Assembly (NCBI GenBank): GCA_964422615.1
Contig: CAYRBJ010000006.1
Coordinates: forward strand, 1 to 64,000
Source of the DNA: DATLWN01 sp964422615
GTDB taxonomy: Bacteria > Pseudomonadota > Zetaproteobacteria > Mariprofundales > Mariprofundaceae
Direction: 5' to 3'
DNA: 64,000 bases
Part shown: positions 43,067-51,635 of the stretch, one piece after another
Layout: the number at the start of each line of letters is the position of its first letter
How positions within the stretch are numbered: the stretch's first letter is position 1
The notes under the pieces: generated by a model
Told to the model about the DNA's origin: nothing
What the model saw: only the letters and a program-made list of their open reading frames with translations
Databases searched by the model: none
Position numbers and translations under genes: made by a program

Positions 43067-44014
43067 TTAAAGCCAACCCTTCTTCTTGAAATACCACATC
43101 GGAACGAAGCCGCTGATCACCATCAGCAGCAGCGCCGCCGGATAGCCGTAGTGCCAGTGCAGTTCGGGGATGAAGTGGAAGTTCATGCCGTAGATGCTGG
43201 CGATCAGTGTCGGTGGCAGGAACACCACGGCGGCGACCGAGAGGATTTTGATAATCTGGTTCTGTTCGATGTTGGTGAATCCGTGCACGGCCCCCATCAG
43301 GAAGTTTACCTTGTCGAACAGGAAGGCCGTGTGCGGCATCAGTGAATCGATGTCGCGCAGCAACTCCTGCGCTTGTTCCTGGGTTTCGGACCCCAGCTGC
43401 GAATTGCGCTGCACGAATATCAGGGCGCGCTGGGCGTCGAGCAGGCTCAGGCGCACCTTGCCGGTGATGTCCTCGAAGCGGGCGATATTGCCGAGCAGCA
43501 CCTCCATCTCGGTGTCCTTGCGCCCGAGCACCGCCTGGCTGACGGGTTCCAATCCCGTGTAGACCGTTTCCAGGATATCGGCCAGATGGTCGACCTTGTT
43601 CTCGAACAGGCTGAGCAGGATGCTGGTGGCATCGGTGGCGATGTCCGGCTGGCGGTCGGCGGCCTGCCGGAACAGGTGGAAGGTGGCCAGCTCCTGTTCG
43701 TGCAGCGTGAACAGGCGATGATGGTTCAGGATGAAGGCAACCGCGACGTTCACCGTGGTGTCCTCGAAGTCGTGCAGGAACAGCGAGTGGATGTGCAGGC
43801 CGTCGTCGTCACGGAAAAAGCGAGAGCTGGCCTCGATCTCGATGATTTCCTCGCGGTTCGGCAGGTGCACCTTGTAGGCGCGTTCGACCAGCAGGCGGTC
43901 CTCCGCCGTGGGATCGACCATATCGATCCAGATGGCATCGTCTGGCAGCGGGGCCTGGGCGTCCGCGGATACCTGGGTAAGACGGCCATCCGCCAGCCGG
44001 AAGATCGTCAGCAT
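43067..44014 (-). CDS. corA: Magnesium/cobalt transporter CorA
   Basis: A 315-residue CorA channel protein with a large cytoplasmic N-terminal domain and two C-terminal helices. The signature YGMNF (GMN) follows the first helix, and the end is the basic FKKKGW tail. Mediates Mg2+ uptake. It converges on the ycgN gene with 20 bases between stops. Confidence 0.95.
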   Translation of the reverse strand: MLTIFRLADGRLTQVSADAQAPLPDDAIWIDMVDPTAEDRLLVERAYKVHLPNREEIIEIEASSRFFRDDDGLHIHSLFLHDFEDTTVNVAVAFILNHHRLFTLHEQELATFHLFRQAADRQPDIATDATSILLSLFENKVDHLADILETVYTGLEPVSQAVLGRKDTEMEVLLGNIARFEDITGKVRLSLLDAQRALIFVQRNSQLGSETQEQAQELLRDIDSLMPHTAFLFDKVNFLMGAVHGFTNIEQNQIIKILSVAAVVFLPPTLIASIYGMNFHFIPELHWHYGYPAALLLMVISGFVPMWYFKKKGWL

Positions 44015-44123
44015 GCGGGCTTGTTCCTCTTCATAGGGTCAATATTGCAGATGGCCGAGGATTTTCAATGCCGGCAAGATTCTGATGGCTATGCTACGGT
44101 TAGGTCGCATTCCCGGAGGAAGC

Positions 44124-44312
44124 ATGACCAAACACCTGTTAATGCCCGAGGGCGAGGAGTTGCGCCGGGCCGTGCAATGGATCGGCGAGCACGGCGAGCA
44201 TACGCTGGCCGCCGTCGAGGAGGCGTGTCGTCGTTTCGACCTGTCACCGGCGGATGAGGAGTTCCTGATCCGCCATTTCGCGCAGGCCAAGCCGGAAAAG
44301 CAAACCGAATAA
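44124..44312 (+). CDS. Conserved 62-residue protein of unknown function
   Basis: MTKHLLMPEGEELRRAVQW..., all-helical, with a conserved-looking DLSPADEEFLIRHFAQ. ATG 44124 follows a very good GGAGGAAGC. Similar short proteins are seen from memory in sulfur-oxidising gammaproteobacteria. An upstream in-frame ATG at 44085 lacks a binding site. Confidence 0.6.
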   Translation: MTKHLLMPEGEELRRAVQWIGEHGEHTLAAVEEACRRFDLSPADEEFLIRHFAQAKPEKQTE

Positions 44313-44318
44313 CGGGGA

Positions 44319-44936
44319 TCAGTCCCCCTTGTGCATCTGGATCAGGCGGAACACCTCCTGGCGCGAGGCCGGATTCTTCAGGAAGGAGCCGGTCAATTTC
44401 GAGGTGGTGGTCCAGGAATTGGGCTTGCGCACGCCGCGGTGGCACATGCAGAAATGCTGGCACTGCACGACCACAGCCACGCCCTTGGGCTGCAGCACCT
44501 CCTCGATGACATGGGCGATTTGCATCGTCATCTTCTCCTGCACCTGCAGGCGCTTGGCGAACACGTCGACGACGCGCGCCAGCTTCGACAGACCGACGAC
44601 GCGGCCATCCGGGATATAGGCCACGTGCGCCTTACCGACGAAGGGTGCCAGGTGGTGTTCGCAGTGACTGTGCACGTCGATGTCTGAGACCAGCACGATC
44701 TCGTCGTAGCCCTCAACCTCCTCGAATGTCTTCAGCAAATGCTCGCGCGGGTCTTCGGTGTAGCCCGAGAAGTATTCCTTGAAGGCGGCCAGCACGCGCT
44801 TGGGCGTGTCCCGCAGCCCTTCGCGGCTCGGATCATCTCCCACATATTCGAGCAGCGCGCGTACATGATCCATCGCTTCGATGTTCCGCGGATCGTCCGG
44901 ATCGAAGGGTATGCTGGAGTCGAAGTCGTCGTTCAT
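44319..44936 (-). CDS. folE: GTP cyclohydrolase I FolE
   Basis: A 205-residue enzyme for the first step of folate synthesis. Zinc ligands Cys/His appear in HSHCEHHLAPFVGKAHVAYIP and QCQHFCMCHRGV; LSKLARVVDVFAKRLQVQE completes the site. The start at 44936 (MNDDFDSS) fits family length; the open frame beyond it is not family-like. Confidence 0.94.
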   Translation of the reverse strand: MNDDFDSSIPFDPDDPRNIEAMDHVRALLEYVGDDPSREGLRDTPKRVLAAFKEYFSGYTEDPREHLLKTFEEVEGYDEIVLVSDIDVHSHCEHHLAPFVGKAHVAYIPDGRVVGLSKLARVVDVFAKRLQVQEKMTMQIAHVIEEVLQPKGVAVVVQCQHFCMCHRGVRKPNSWTTTSKLTGSFLKNPASRQEVFRLIQMHKGD

Positions 44937-45042
44937 GTGGGGATATCCTTTGGAGGCTGTTGCCCAGAGGCTAGCGCATCGGGCATGGTTTCTCATCCCT
45001 GCCGCGGCAGGGGGATTGTGCACGATGGCGGAGGCGATGGCG

Positions 45043-45639
45043 ATGCGGATAGACCTGTTGCGGCACGGAGCGTTGGAGGGCGGAGTCAAATACCGGGGCA
45101 CGGTGGACGATACGCTGACCACCGACGGACGCATCGCCATGGACGAGATATGGAGACAATTGGCCGGAGATGTTGAGCACATCATCACCTCACCCCTGTC
45201 CCGCTGTGCCGAGCCAGCTCGGGCCTGGGCGGAGCAGGCCGGCATTCCGCTCGCCATCGAGCCTCGCCTGGCCGAGATGCACTATGGCACCTGGGAAGGG
45301 TTGACGGCGGATGATATCCGCGCCCGATTTCCCGGCATGCTGGAGCAGTGGCGGGCTGATCCCGAGGGTATGTACATCCCCGGGGCGGAATCGGTGGCCG
45401 AGCTTCGGGCGCGGGTCGCTGCATTCTGGTCCGATCTGCGCGCCGAAGGCGAGGGGAGACGGCTGCTGCTGGTGGCGCATTCTGGCAGCCTGCGCATGCT
45501 GATCGCCGAGGTGCTGGGGGCGCCGATTGCGACCACCCGGCGGCTGGCCATGCCGTATGCCTGCTGGAGCCGCGTCGCCGTGCGCCAGGGCCATGCGAGC
45601 CTGGTTTTCCACAACCACACCGTATCTCCGTCGGTGTAA
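45043..45639 (+). CDS. Histidine phosphatase family protein (CobC-like)
   Basis: A 198-residue branch-1 histidine phosphatase. The phospho-His is in MRIDLLRHGALEGG, second Arg in SPLSRCAEPARAWA, Glu in EMHYGTWEGLT, and second His in LLVAHSGSLRML. RHGALEGG resembles alpha-ribazole phosphatase, but no cobalamin genes are nearby. The ATG at 45043 is picked because GGAGG lies 8 bases before it; ATGs at 45025 and 45037 are alternatives. Confidence 0.85.
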   Translation: MRIDLLRHGALEGGVKYRGTVDDTLTTDGRIAMDEIWRQLAGDVEHIITSPLSRCAEPARAWAEQAGIPLAIEPRLAEMHYGTWEGLTADDIRARFPGMLEQWRADPEGMYIPGAESVAELRARVAAFWSDLRAEGEGRRLLLVAHSGSLRMLIAEVLGAPIATTRRLAMPYACWSRVAVRQGHASLVFHNHTVSPSV

Positions 45640-45752
45640 GGATTCCGATGTGGGTGCATGTGCCGCTCGCATGGATGCGGGGCTTGTCTGCTATTCTCCC
45701 ATACGGGATTGCGCTAATGTAATTGATAGGTTCGATATTATGGAGGGGTAGC

Positions 45753-46901
45753 ATGCCTGCGAATATCAAAACAGCGATTGCTGTTGCGATGGCCGTCTTG
45801 ATGACTGGCTGTGCCTCTGCCGGAGGCGTGGCGGGTCTGACGCCGCCCCCGATACCGTACTCGTCGTCACCGTCTTCTCCGACCACGCCGACAAGCCCCA
45901 CGACGACATACACCCCGCCGTCAACCACGCCAGCTCCAAGTACACTGAGCAATTCGACGACGTCCATGCCGTCTCCTCAGCCGGGCGGCGTCACGGCCCC
46001 CACAACGCTGAATAATGCAGGCAGCCAAAACAGCGGGACATATGCCTTCGCTGCGATCGTCCAGTCCGCCACCTTCACGGGCAGTGGTGGTGCACTGACA
46101 TCGTTAACCCTGAATTCGGCAGATCGTAGTGCCACGGCGACGGTAACCTACGATGGAACAAATACACCTTCTGCATTGACCATAAGCTTGAATGACCCCA
46201 GTAACACGGTGCTGGGTCCGGCGAATCATCAAACGAAAAATGTTTCGATAGGTCCGACCACACCCGCGTCCGTCAGTGCCGTGCAGTTGGATGACGGTGT
46301 TACTGTTAACAGTACCAAACAGAACCTGGCAGATATTGTCATGGGCTATACGCCTTCGGGAAAGTCTCTAGTTAACTTCAGTTATCAGGACTTCGGTCCA
46401 TGGGCGTATACCACCTCCACGGGCGGGAGCATCAGCTGGTTTTCGTACGGCATTCCGTTTTCGGGGACGATGCCGACGTCGGGGAGTGCGACATACTTAG
46501 GCATTGCAAAGGGCAATTTCATCAATCCCAGCGGTGTCATGTACAACACCACGGCAGACATGACGGCCACGGCGAATTTTGGGGCAGGTACGATCGCATT
46601 CAGCACCTCGAGCACCAATATGCTGGCATCCGATCCTGCCTATGGTACGACCACGACCGTAAACACCAATCTCAACCTGACCGGGACGTTGACGATCACG
46701 GGCAATAATTTTACCGGTACCGTAGCCAATTCCAATTCAGGAGGTACTACCATCTCCGGCAATGCCAGCGGCCTCTTCTATGGCCAACCTGTGACAGGGG
46801 GGACATCAACAATCGGTTCGCCTAGAGAGATCGGCGGTACCTATGCCGCGACGGGTGCCGATGGCACCATGATGGGCGCATTCGGGGGCAAGGCACAATA
46901 A
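45753..46901 (+). CDS. TbpB-like surface lipoprotein (probable Slam substrate)
   Basis: A 382-residue lipoprotein. The signal peptide MPANIKTAIAVAMAVLM is followed by TGC (lipobox; Cys about residue 19). A long low-complexity Ser/Thr/Pro linker (residues 30-80) follows, then Gly/Thr/Ser-rich beta strands. The end EIGGTYAATGADGTMMGAFGGK matches the closing strand motif of the TbpB/factor-H-binding-protein beta-barrel (EVGGxFxAxGxDGxxxGxFGGK). GC is lower than its neighbours (27 of 60 in 46141-46200), suggesting transfer or relaxed codon use. A strong GGAGGGG precedes the ATG. The next gene is a Slam-type exporter, the known partner of such lipoproteins. The ligand is unknown. Confidence 0.8.
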   Translation: MPANIKTAIAVAMAVLMTGCASAGGVAGLTPPPIPYSSSPSSPTTPTSPTTTYTPPSTTPAPSTLSNSTTSMPSPQPGGVTAPTTLNNAGSQNSGTYAFAAIVQSATFTGSGGALTSLTLNSADRSATATVTYDGTNTPSALTISLNDPSNTVLGPANHQTKNVSIGPTTPASVSAVQLDDGVTVNSTKQNLADIVMGYTPSGKSLVNFSYQDFGPWAYTTSTGGSISWFSYGIPFSGTMPTSGSATYLGIAKGNFINPSGVMYNTTADMTATANFGAGTIAFSTSSTNMLASDPAYGTTTTVNTNLNLTGTLTITGNNFTGTVANSNSGGTTISGNASGLFYGQPVTGGTSTIGSPREIGGTYAATGADGTMMGAFGGKAQ

Positions 46902-46925
46902 GTCATCATAAGGCCAAGCAAAAAA

Positions 46926-46956
46926 GCACCCGCGGAAATCTGAGGGTGTTTTTTTA
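46926..46956 (+). terminator. Attenuator/terminator between lipoprotein and Slam genes
   Basis: Stem gcaccc (46926-46931) / gggtgt (46944-46949), then a run of seven or more T. It lies within the 72-base gap before the Slam start, so it could reduce Slam expression relative to the abundant lipoprotein. Confidence 0.7.
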
Positions 46957-46973
46957 TTCGGGAGATTTTTTTG

Positions 46974-48323
46974 ATGCGTGATCCGATATATGCATGCATC
47001 GTCGGCCTGATGCTTCCCGGCCTCGTCTGGGCGGGAGCCCCTGCCCAGGCGGCACCACCAGAGGCCGCCCCGGCCACATCCACGCAGAAAGCCGTTGTGC
47101 AGACGCCAACGGATGCGGAGATCATCCAGCGGGTGGAAGCCCTAATGCAGGCAGGGAGGCTCGCCGAGGCCAGGGCCATGCTGACACCGCTGCGGCAGCG
47201 CCCCCGGCCGGCCATGCAGGTGCTGTTCCTGTCGGGTATGATTGACGAGGGCATGGGGGACCTGGCCGATGCCGCGGGGGAGTTCCGGCTGATGCTGGTC
47301 AGGGATCCCAAGCTGCCACGGCCCAGGCTCGAACTGGCCAGGGCGCTGTTCCTGATGAAGGATTACGAGGGTGCCCGCTACAATTTCGAGCAGGTCATGG
47401 CGACGGATATCCCGCCGGCGGTACGCCACAATATCGACCATTTCCTGTATGTGATCCGCGAGAAGGTGCCGACATTCAATCTTGCCCTCGAGATGGTCAA
47501 CGACAGCAATCCGATCCAGCGTACCAGTGCGAAGACGGTGACCATCGGCGGGCTCAATTTTCGCCTGAACAGTACGGCGCCCGCCAAGGCGGTCACCGGC
47601 ATGCTGGTGAATGCGGGTGCCCGCCTTCCCCTGCCCGCCGATCCCACGTGGTATGTGCGCCTCGGTTCGCAATGGTGGGACTTTCCGAACAAGGATATGG
47701 ATCAGGACTATTTTCAGGCCACGGTCGGCAAGAGTGTGCGGCTGGGCAGGCATACGCTGTCAATGGAGATCGGTGCGCAGCAATTCCAATATCAGTGGCA
47801 TCCTCTATACCATGGCGCGGTTTACCGGCTGCTCGACTATTTCCAGCAGCGTCCCACCCTGGGTTGGAAGATCGATTTGGAGCGGCGAGACACCTCGTAT
47901 TTTCACTATCCGTATCTGGACGGATGGCAGGACATCGCATCACTGGACGGTATCTATACCCCCAGCGTCGAGAACCGCCTGGAAAGCGGCTTGATCTATG
48001 TTTACAGCAGGGCCCAGGCGCCGTCCTTTACGTTTGCCAATCCCAATGTGTTTGCCCGGGTTACGCACGAATGGCCCGGTGGGCTGATCACAGGGGCGAG
48101 TGTGCAATACGGGGTGTCGATCTTTAAGGGGATGGATCCCTTTTTCGGGGTCACGCGCATGGATCACGACGGACGCGTGGAACTGGATGTGCTGGATCGC
48201 CAGATTCAGATGGACCAGTTTTCTCCCCGTCTGAGCATCGGCTACATCCGGCACGATTCGAATATCAGGCTGTATGCCTACAAACGTGCCTACGTGAATC
48301 TGGGTGTTTCCAGGGATTTCTAA
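46974..48323 (+). CDS. Slam-type surface lipoprotein assembly modifier (TPR plus DUF560 barrel)
   Basis: A 449-residue protein. Signal peptide to about residue 26 (GLVWAGAPAQA). N-terminal TPR-like helices (AEIIQRVEALMQAGRLAEAR, KLPRPRLELARALFLMKDYEGARYNFE) to about 160. The rest is a C-terminal outer-membrane beta-barrel with alternating aromatic strands, ending in Phe (YVNLGVSRDF). The RPRLELARALF...Y..A...F segment and the final KRAYVNLG...F pattern match DUF560/Slam proteins, which move TbpB-class lipoproteins to the cell surface. Adjacent TbpB-like gene upstream. ATG 46974 has GGGAGA nearby. Assignment from architecture and context. Confidence 0.8.
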   Translation: MRDPIYACIVGLMLPGLVWAGAPAQAAPPEAAPATSTQKAVVQTPTDAEIIQRVEALMQAGRLAEARAMLTPLRQRPRPAMQVLFLSGMIDEGMGDLADAAGEFRLMLVRDPKLPRPRLELARALFLMKDYEGARYNFEQVMATDIPPAVRHNIDHFLYVIREKVPTFNLALEMVNDSNPIQRTSAKTVTIGGLNFRLNSTAPAKAVTGMLVNAGARLPLPADPTWYVRLGSQWWDFPNKDMDQDYFQATVGKSVRLGRHTLSMEIGAQQFQYQWHPLYHGAVYRLLDYFQQRPTLGWKIDLERRDTSYFHYPYLDGWQDIASLDGIYTPSVENRLESGLIYVYSRAQAPSFTFANPNVFARVTHEWPGGLITGASVQYGVSIFKGMDPFFGVTRMDHDGRVELDVLDRQIQMDQFSPRLSIGYIRHDSNIRLYAYKRAYVNLGVSRDF

Positions 48324-48474
48324 ACGGTGTTGGCTGGCTTTTGATGACCGGTTTGTCTTTCGGAGATGCCGATAATATGGGCGCCGCCTGGCCGTGCCCT
48401 ATGCCTGCAGGAAACGCACGTCGTCCACAAGGATAGGCTATCCTCGTATTCCGTTATCGTACGGAGGGGTTGTT

Positions 48475-49461
48475 ATGAAGATCGGGAGGATCACTGGCCT
48501 GCTGCTGGTGCTTATGCTGGGGACGGCTGCGGCCAAGGCGGGGGAGATGACGGCGCCGCTGCCGGTGCTGCAGATGAACCCACTGATGCTGCGATATATG
48601 GGGCCTACGGCCGCCGATGCCTTCGATGTTGCGGGCCAGGGCCATCACATCAGCATCCAGGAGCATTACGCCAACATCTTCCTGGCGGACCGATGGCCCG
48701 TGCCGGATCGCTACCTGGTCGATATGGAGCTGTCCGTGACCGATGTGGCTCTGCATGCCTCGATAGGCAAACTGGCGCTGCGTTTGGACCTGCCGTTGCT
48801 GCTGTCGACCGGCGGGTGGATGGACGGCCTGATCAGTGACTTCCACAAAATTTTTCATTTTCCAAACGCCGACCGGCGGTACCGACCGAACAACAGCTAT
48901 GTCTATACGCTGACGGGTGCATGGAGCAGCCATCCAGGCTTGGAACTTGGCAATGTCATCGCCGCCCTGCAGTACCCCATACTTCAGGGCGAGCATAATG
49001 CCCTTGCCTTATTGGCCGGCGCCAAGCTGCCGACGGCCAGCCGGCAGCGCGGCTGGGGCAGCGGCACTTGGGATACGGGCATCGGTCTTGTCGATTCATT
49101 CCGGAGCCATGCATGGTTCGCCCATGTCGAGGGATGGTATTTCCGGCCCTTCGGCAACGACTATGTGGCGTTTTTGAGGAACCGCCCTTATGCCCGCATC
49201 TCGCTGAGCATCGGTTGGCAGGGTCGTTTCTTCCGGCCAGTCAGTGACAGGCTGTTCTCGTTCATCATCCAATCCCAAGGCGGCATGTCTCCCTATCGTG
49301 GCAACGGTATGCTCATCACCGACCAGAACCCGTGGCTCATCGCCGCAGGTCTGCGTTGGCAGGACAGCCACAAACGTGACTGGCTGTTCAGCATTACCGA
49401 GAACATCACCCAGCACAGCAGTCAGGATATCAGCTTCGACATCGGATGCGCGTTCGGTTGA
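48475..49461 (+). CDS. DUF3187 outer-membrane-type protein
   Basis: A 328-residue protein. Signal peptide MKIGRITGLLLVLMLGTAAAKA. The start PVLQMNPLMLRYMGPTA and the block LLLSTGGWMDGLISDFHKIF fit DUF3187, an uncharacterised family predicted to form an outer-membrane barrel. The chosen ATG has CGGAGGGG before it. It follows Slam after 151 bases, possibly with its own promoter. Confidence 0.75.
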   Translation: MKIGRITGLLLVLMLGTAAAKAGEMTAPLPVLQMNPLMLRYMGPTAADAFDVAGQGHHISIQEHYANIFLADRWPVPDRYLVDMELSVTDVALHASIGKLALRLDLPLLLSTGGWMDGLISDFHKIFHFPNADRRYRPNNSYVYTLTGAWSSHPGLELGNVIAALQYPILQGEHNALALLAGAKLPTASRQRGWGSGTWDTGIGLVDSFRSHAWFAHVEGWYFRPFGNDYVAFLRNRPYARISLSIGWQGRFFRPVSDRLFSFIIQSQGGMSPYRGNGMLITDQNPWLIAAGLRWQDSHKRDWLFSITENITQHSSQDISFDIGCAFG

Positions 49462-49482
49462 CGCGGGCCGGTTCGCCTGGCC

Positions 49483-50037
49483 TTAGACGCTGCCGAGCAG
49501 GCGCTCGGCGATGTCGATGATGTGAGCGCCGTAGGAGCGGCAGGCAGCGAGGGACTCGTCGGGAACACCCTCCGGCATGCCTTCGTGGTTGCCGGTGCGT
49601 ACGTATGGCCCCCAGTGGATGCCGCCATGGGCGAAGCCGTGCAGGGTTTTGGGGAACCCGACGACGACCATGCCATGCTGGAGGAAGTTGGCATGCAGGC
49701 TGGCCAGGGTCAGCTCTGCCCCGCCGCCGGCGCCGCCGAAGCCACTGCCGCTGACGAATACGCCGCCGACCTTCCCCTCCAGCGCGTTCTCCATCCACAG
49801 CTTCGCGCTGCGGTCGATCAGCTGATTCACCTGCCAGGACATCGAACCCATGTGCACCGGCGTGCCGAAGATCAGCACATCGGCTGCGGTCAGATCGTCC
49901 AGCGTCGTTTCCGTGGCTTGTTTCAGCGATACCTCAGCCGATGGTGCAGCCGCCTGGATGCCGGCGGCGATGGACTGGGCCATTTTTTTTGTGCTGCCGT
50001 AATCGCTGTGGAAGGCGATCAGAACCCTCAGACCCAT
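49483..50037 (-). CDS. Flavodoxin family protein (WrbA-like)
   Basis: A 184-residue FMN-binding protein. The phosphate loop is FHSDYGSTKKMAQSIAAGI; FGTPVHMGSMSWQVNQLID and VSGSGFGGAGGGAEL follow. Similar to NAD(P)H:quinone oxidoreductase WrbA but shorter. Likely a redox enzyme; substrate not determined. Confidence 0.85.
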   Translation of the reverse strand: MGLRVLIAFHSDYGSTKKMAQSIAAGIQAAAPSAEVSLKQATETTLDDLTAADVLIFGTPVHMGSMSWQVNQLIDRSAKLWMENALEGKVGGVFVSGSGFGGAGGGAELTLASLHANFLQHGMVVVGFPKTLHGFAHGGIHWGPYVRTGNHEGMPEGVPDESLAACRSYGAHIIDIAERLLGSV

Positions 50038-50052
50038 GGTGAAACCTTGCAG

Positions 50053-50628
50053 TTAGGCGTGGCCGATCTGGTCGGACAGCATTGAACGATCGACGCCCAT
50101 GCTGCGGGCGCCGATGCCCCAGCGCATCTCGGGCGGCACATGGAATACGATATGTTGGTTGGCCGGCGCCACCAGCCAGTCGTTGTTGCCCAGCTCCGAT
50201 TCGAGCTGGCCCTCGCCCCAGCCGGTATAGCCGAGGATCAGCATAAAATGTTCGGGGCCGTTGCCGCTGCCGATATCCTCGATCACGTCGCGCGAGGCGG
50301 TCAGGTGTATTTCCGGACTTACCTGCATCGTCGATTCGTAGATATGCCAGCCGTCATGCAGCACGAAGCCGCGGAACGGATCCATCGGTCCGCCGGAGAA
50401 GGTGGACTGGTTGCGCCATTCCGACGATCCGGAAGCCTGCTTGTCAGAGGAGTATTTCAACTCTTCGAGCACGGCCTCCACCGTGAGATCCTGCGGGCGG
50501 TTGATGATCAGGCCCATGCATCCGTCGGCGTCGTGATGGCAGACCAGCACGACACTGTCCCGGAAATTCGGGTCCTGTAGTGTCGGCATCGCCAGCAGCA
50601 ACTGGCCCGTCAGGCTATTGATCTGCAT
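50053..50628 (-). CDS. YqgE/AlgH family protein
   Basis: A 191-residue UPF0301 protein. Motifs: LTGQLLLAMPTLQDPNFRDSV, CHHDADGCMGLIINRP, SGGPMDPFRGFVLHD, LGYTGWGEGQLESELGNNDW. Its start is inside the last 14 bases of pdxA, indicating translational coupling. Function unsettled. Confidence 0.92.
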   Translation of the reverse strand: MQINSLTGQLLLAMPTLQDPNFRDSVVLVCHHDADGCMGLIINRPQDLTVEAVLEELKYSSDKQASGSSEWRNQSTFSGGPMDPFRGFVLHDGWHIYESTMQVSPEIHLTASRDVIEDIGSGNGPEHFMLILGYTGWGEGQLESELGNNDWLVAPANQHIVFHVPPEMRWGIGARSMGVDRSMLSDQIGHA

Positions 50629-51625
50629 CGCATGCTTTCCGGCCCATTGCGGCGGCCGTACGGATGGCGTTCATAAGGCTACTGTAGGATACATGATCCG
50701 TCCCTGCACGCATCAATGCAGTGCCGTGGTCGACACTGGTGCGCACGAACGGCAGGCCTAGCGTGATGTTGACCGCGTCGCCAAAGCTGAGCGCCTTGAT
50801 GGGGATCAGGCCCTGATCGTGGTAGCAGCAGACGATGGCATCAAAGCGGCGGCGCATGGCGGGAGAGAACAGGGAGTCGGCCGGCAGCGGTCCTTCGACG
50901 TCGATACCCTCTTTCTGCGCCAGCGCTGCGGCCGGGGACAGGATGTCGAGCTCCTCGCGGCCGAAATGGCCGCGCTCGCCGGCATGCGGGTTCAATCCAC
51001 ATAGCGCCAGCCTGGGCTCGCCGATGCCGAAGCGCCGTCTGAGCTCCGAGAAGGTGATGCGCATGGCCTGCAGTGTATCGTCGACAGAAAGGGCATCTGG
51101 CACGTCCTTCAGGGCCAGGTGGGTGGTCAGCAGGGCCACGCGCAGCTCACTGCTGGCCAGCATCATCACCACGCGGGCGCTGCCGCCGATCGCGGCCAGA
51201 AACTCGGTGTGGCCGGGGAAGGTGAATCCGGCCTCACGCAGCACGGCCTTTTCGATGGGCCCGGTGACCAGGGCGCATCCCCGCCCGTGCATGCAGGCCC
51301 GAGCTGCCTGCTCGATGCAGGCGATCACTGCACCGGCCGTGGCTGCTGTCGGGTGTCCGCTCACCACGTCTGTTTCCGGCATTCCGGTGGGATCCCAGCA
51401 GCTCAGCATGGATGCGCCGGCTAGGGCCTCCTCAGGTGAGGTGATCTCCTGCACCGGCAATGGCAGGCCGATCTGCGTAGCCCGTTTTGTCAGCCAGGCC
51501 GGCGGGCATACGGCCACAATATCGGCAAACCATCCCGGTTCGGCATGCCAGGCGCGCACGATGCAGTCCGGGCCGATGCCGGCGGGTTCGCCCACCGTCA
51601 GCAGCAGGGGGAGGCGGCGGCTCAT
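50615..51625 (-). CDS. pdxA: 4-hydroxythreonine-4-phosphate dehydrogenase PdxA
   Basis: A 336-residue dehydrogenase of pyridoxal phosphate synthesis. Motifs: LTVGEPAGIGPDCIVRAW, TGPIEKAVL, FPGHTEFLA (metal His), LTTHLALKDVP (His), LCGLNPHAGERGHFGREE and CYHDQGLIPIKALSFGDAVN. The C-terminal end after RTSVDHGTAL departs from the usual GxADxxSM pattern (MRAGTDHVSYSSLM) but keeps length. It follows surA by 10 bases; the lptD-surA-pdxA order is a gammaproteobacterial hallmark. Confidence 0.93.
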   Translation of the reverse strand: MSRRLPLLLTVGEPAGIGPDCIVRAWHAEPGWFADIVAVCPPAWLTKRATQIGLPLPVQEITSPEEALAGASMLSCWDPTGMPETDVVSGHPTAATAGAVIACIEQAARACMHGRGCALVTGPIEKAVLREAGFTFPGHTEFLAAIGGSARVVMMLASSELRVALLTTHLALKDVPDALSVDDTLQAMRITFSELRRRFGIGEPRLALCGLNPHAGERGHFGREELDILSPAAALAQKEGIDVEGPLPADSLFSPAMRRRFDAIVCCYHDQGLIPIKALSFGDAVNITLGLPFVRTSVDHGTALMRAGTDHVSYSSLMNAIRTAAAMGRKACDADQ

Positions 51626-51635
51626 GGGTGCCGGA

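Noticed and set aside
45640..45752. Fur-box-like palindrome before the TbpB-like gene
   Set aside because: AT-rich aatgtaattgata...gatattat has some resemblance but too few matches to the 19-base consensus to claim an iron-regulated operator.
45840..45990. Tandem repeat or CRISPR-like array in the lipoprotein gene
   Set aside because: The repetition is a Ser/Thr/Pro-rich linker in protein code with irregular units and no constant-length spacers.
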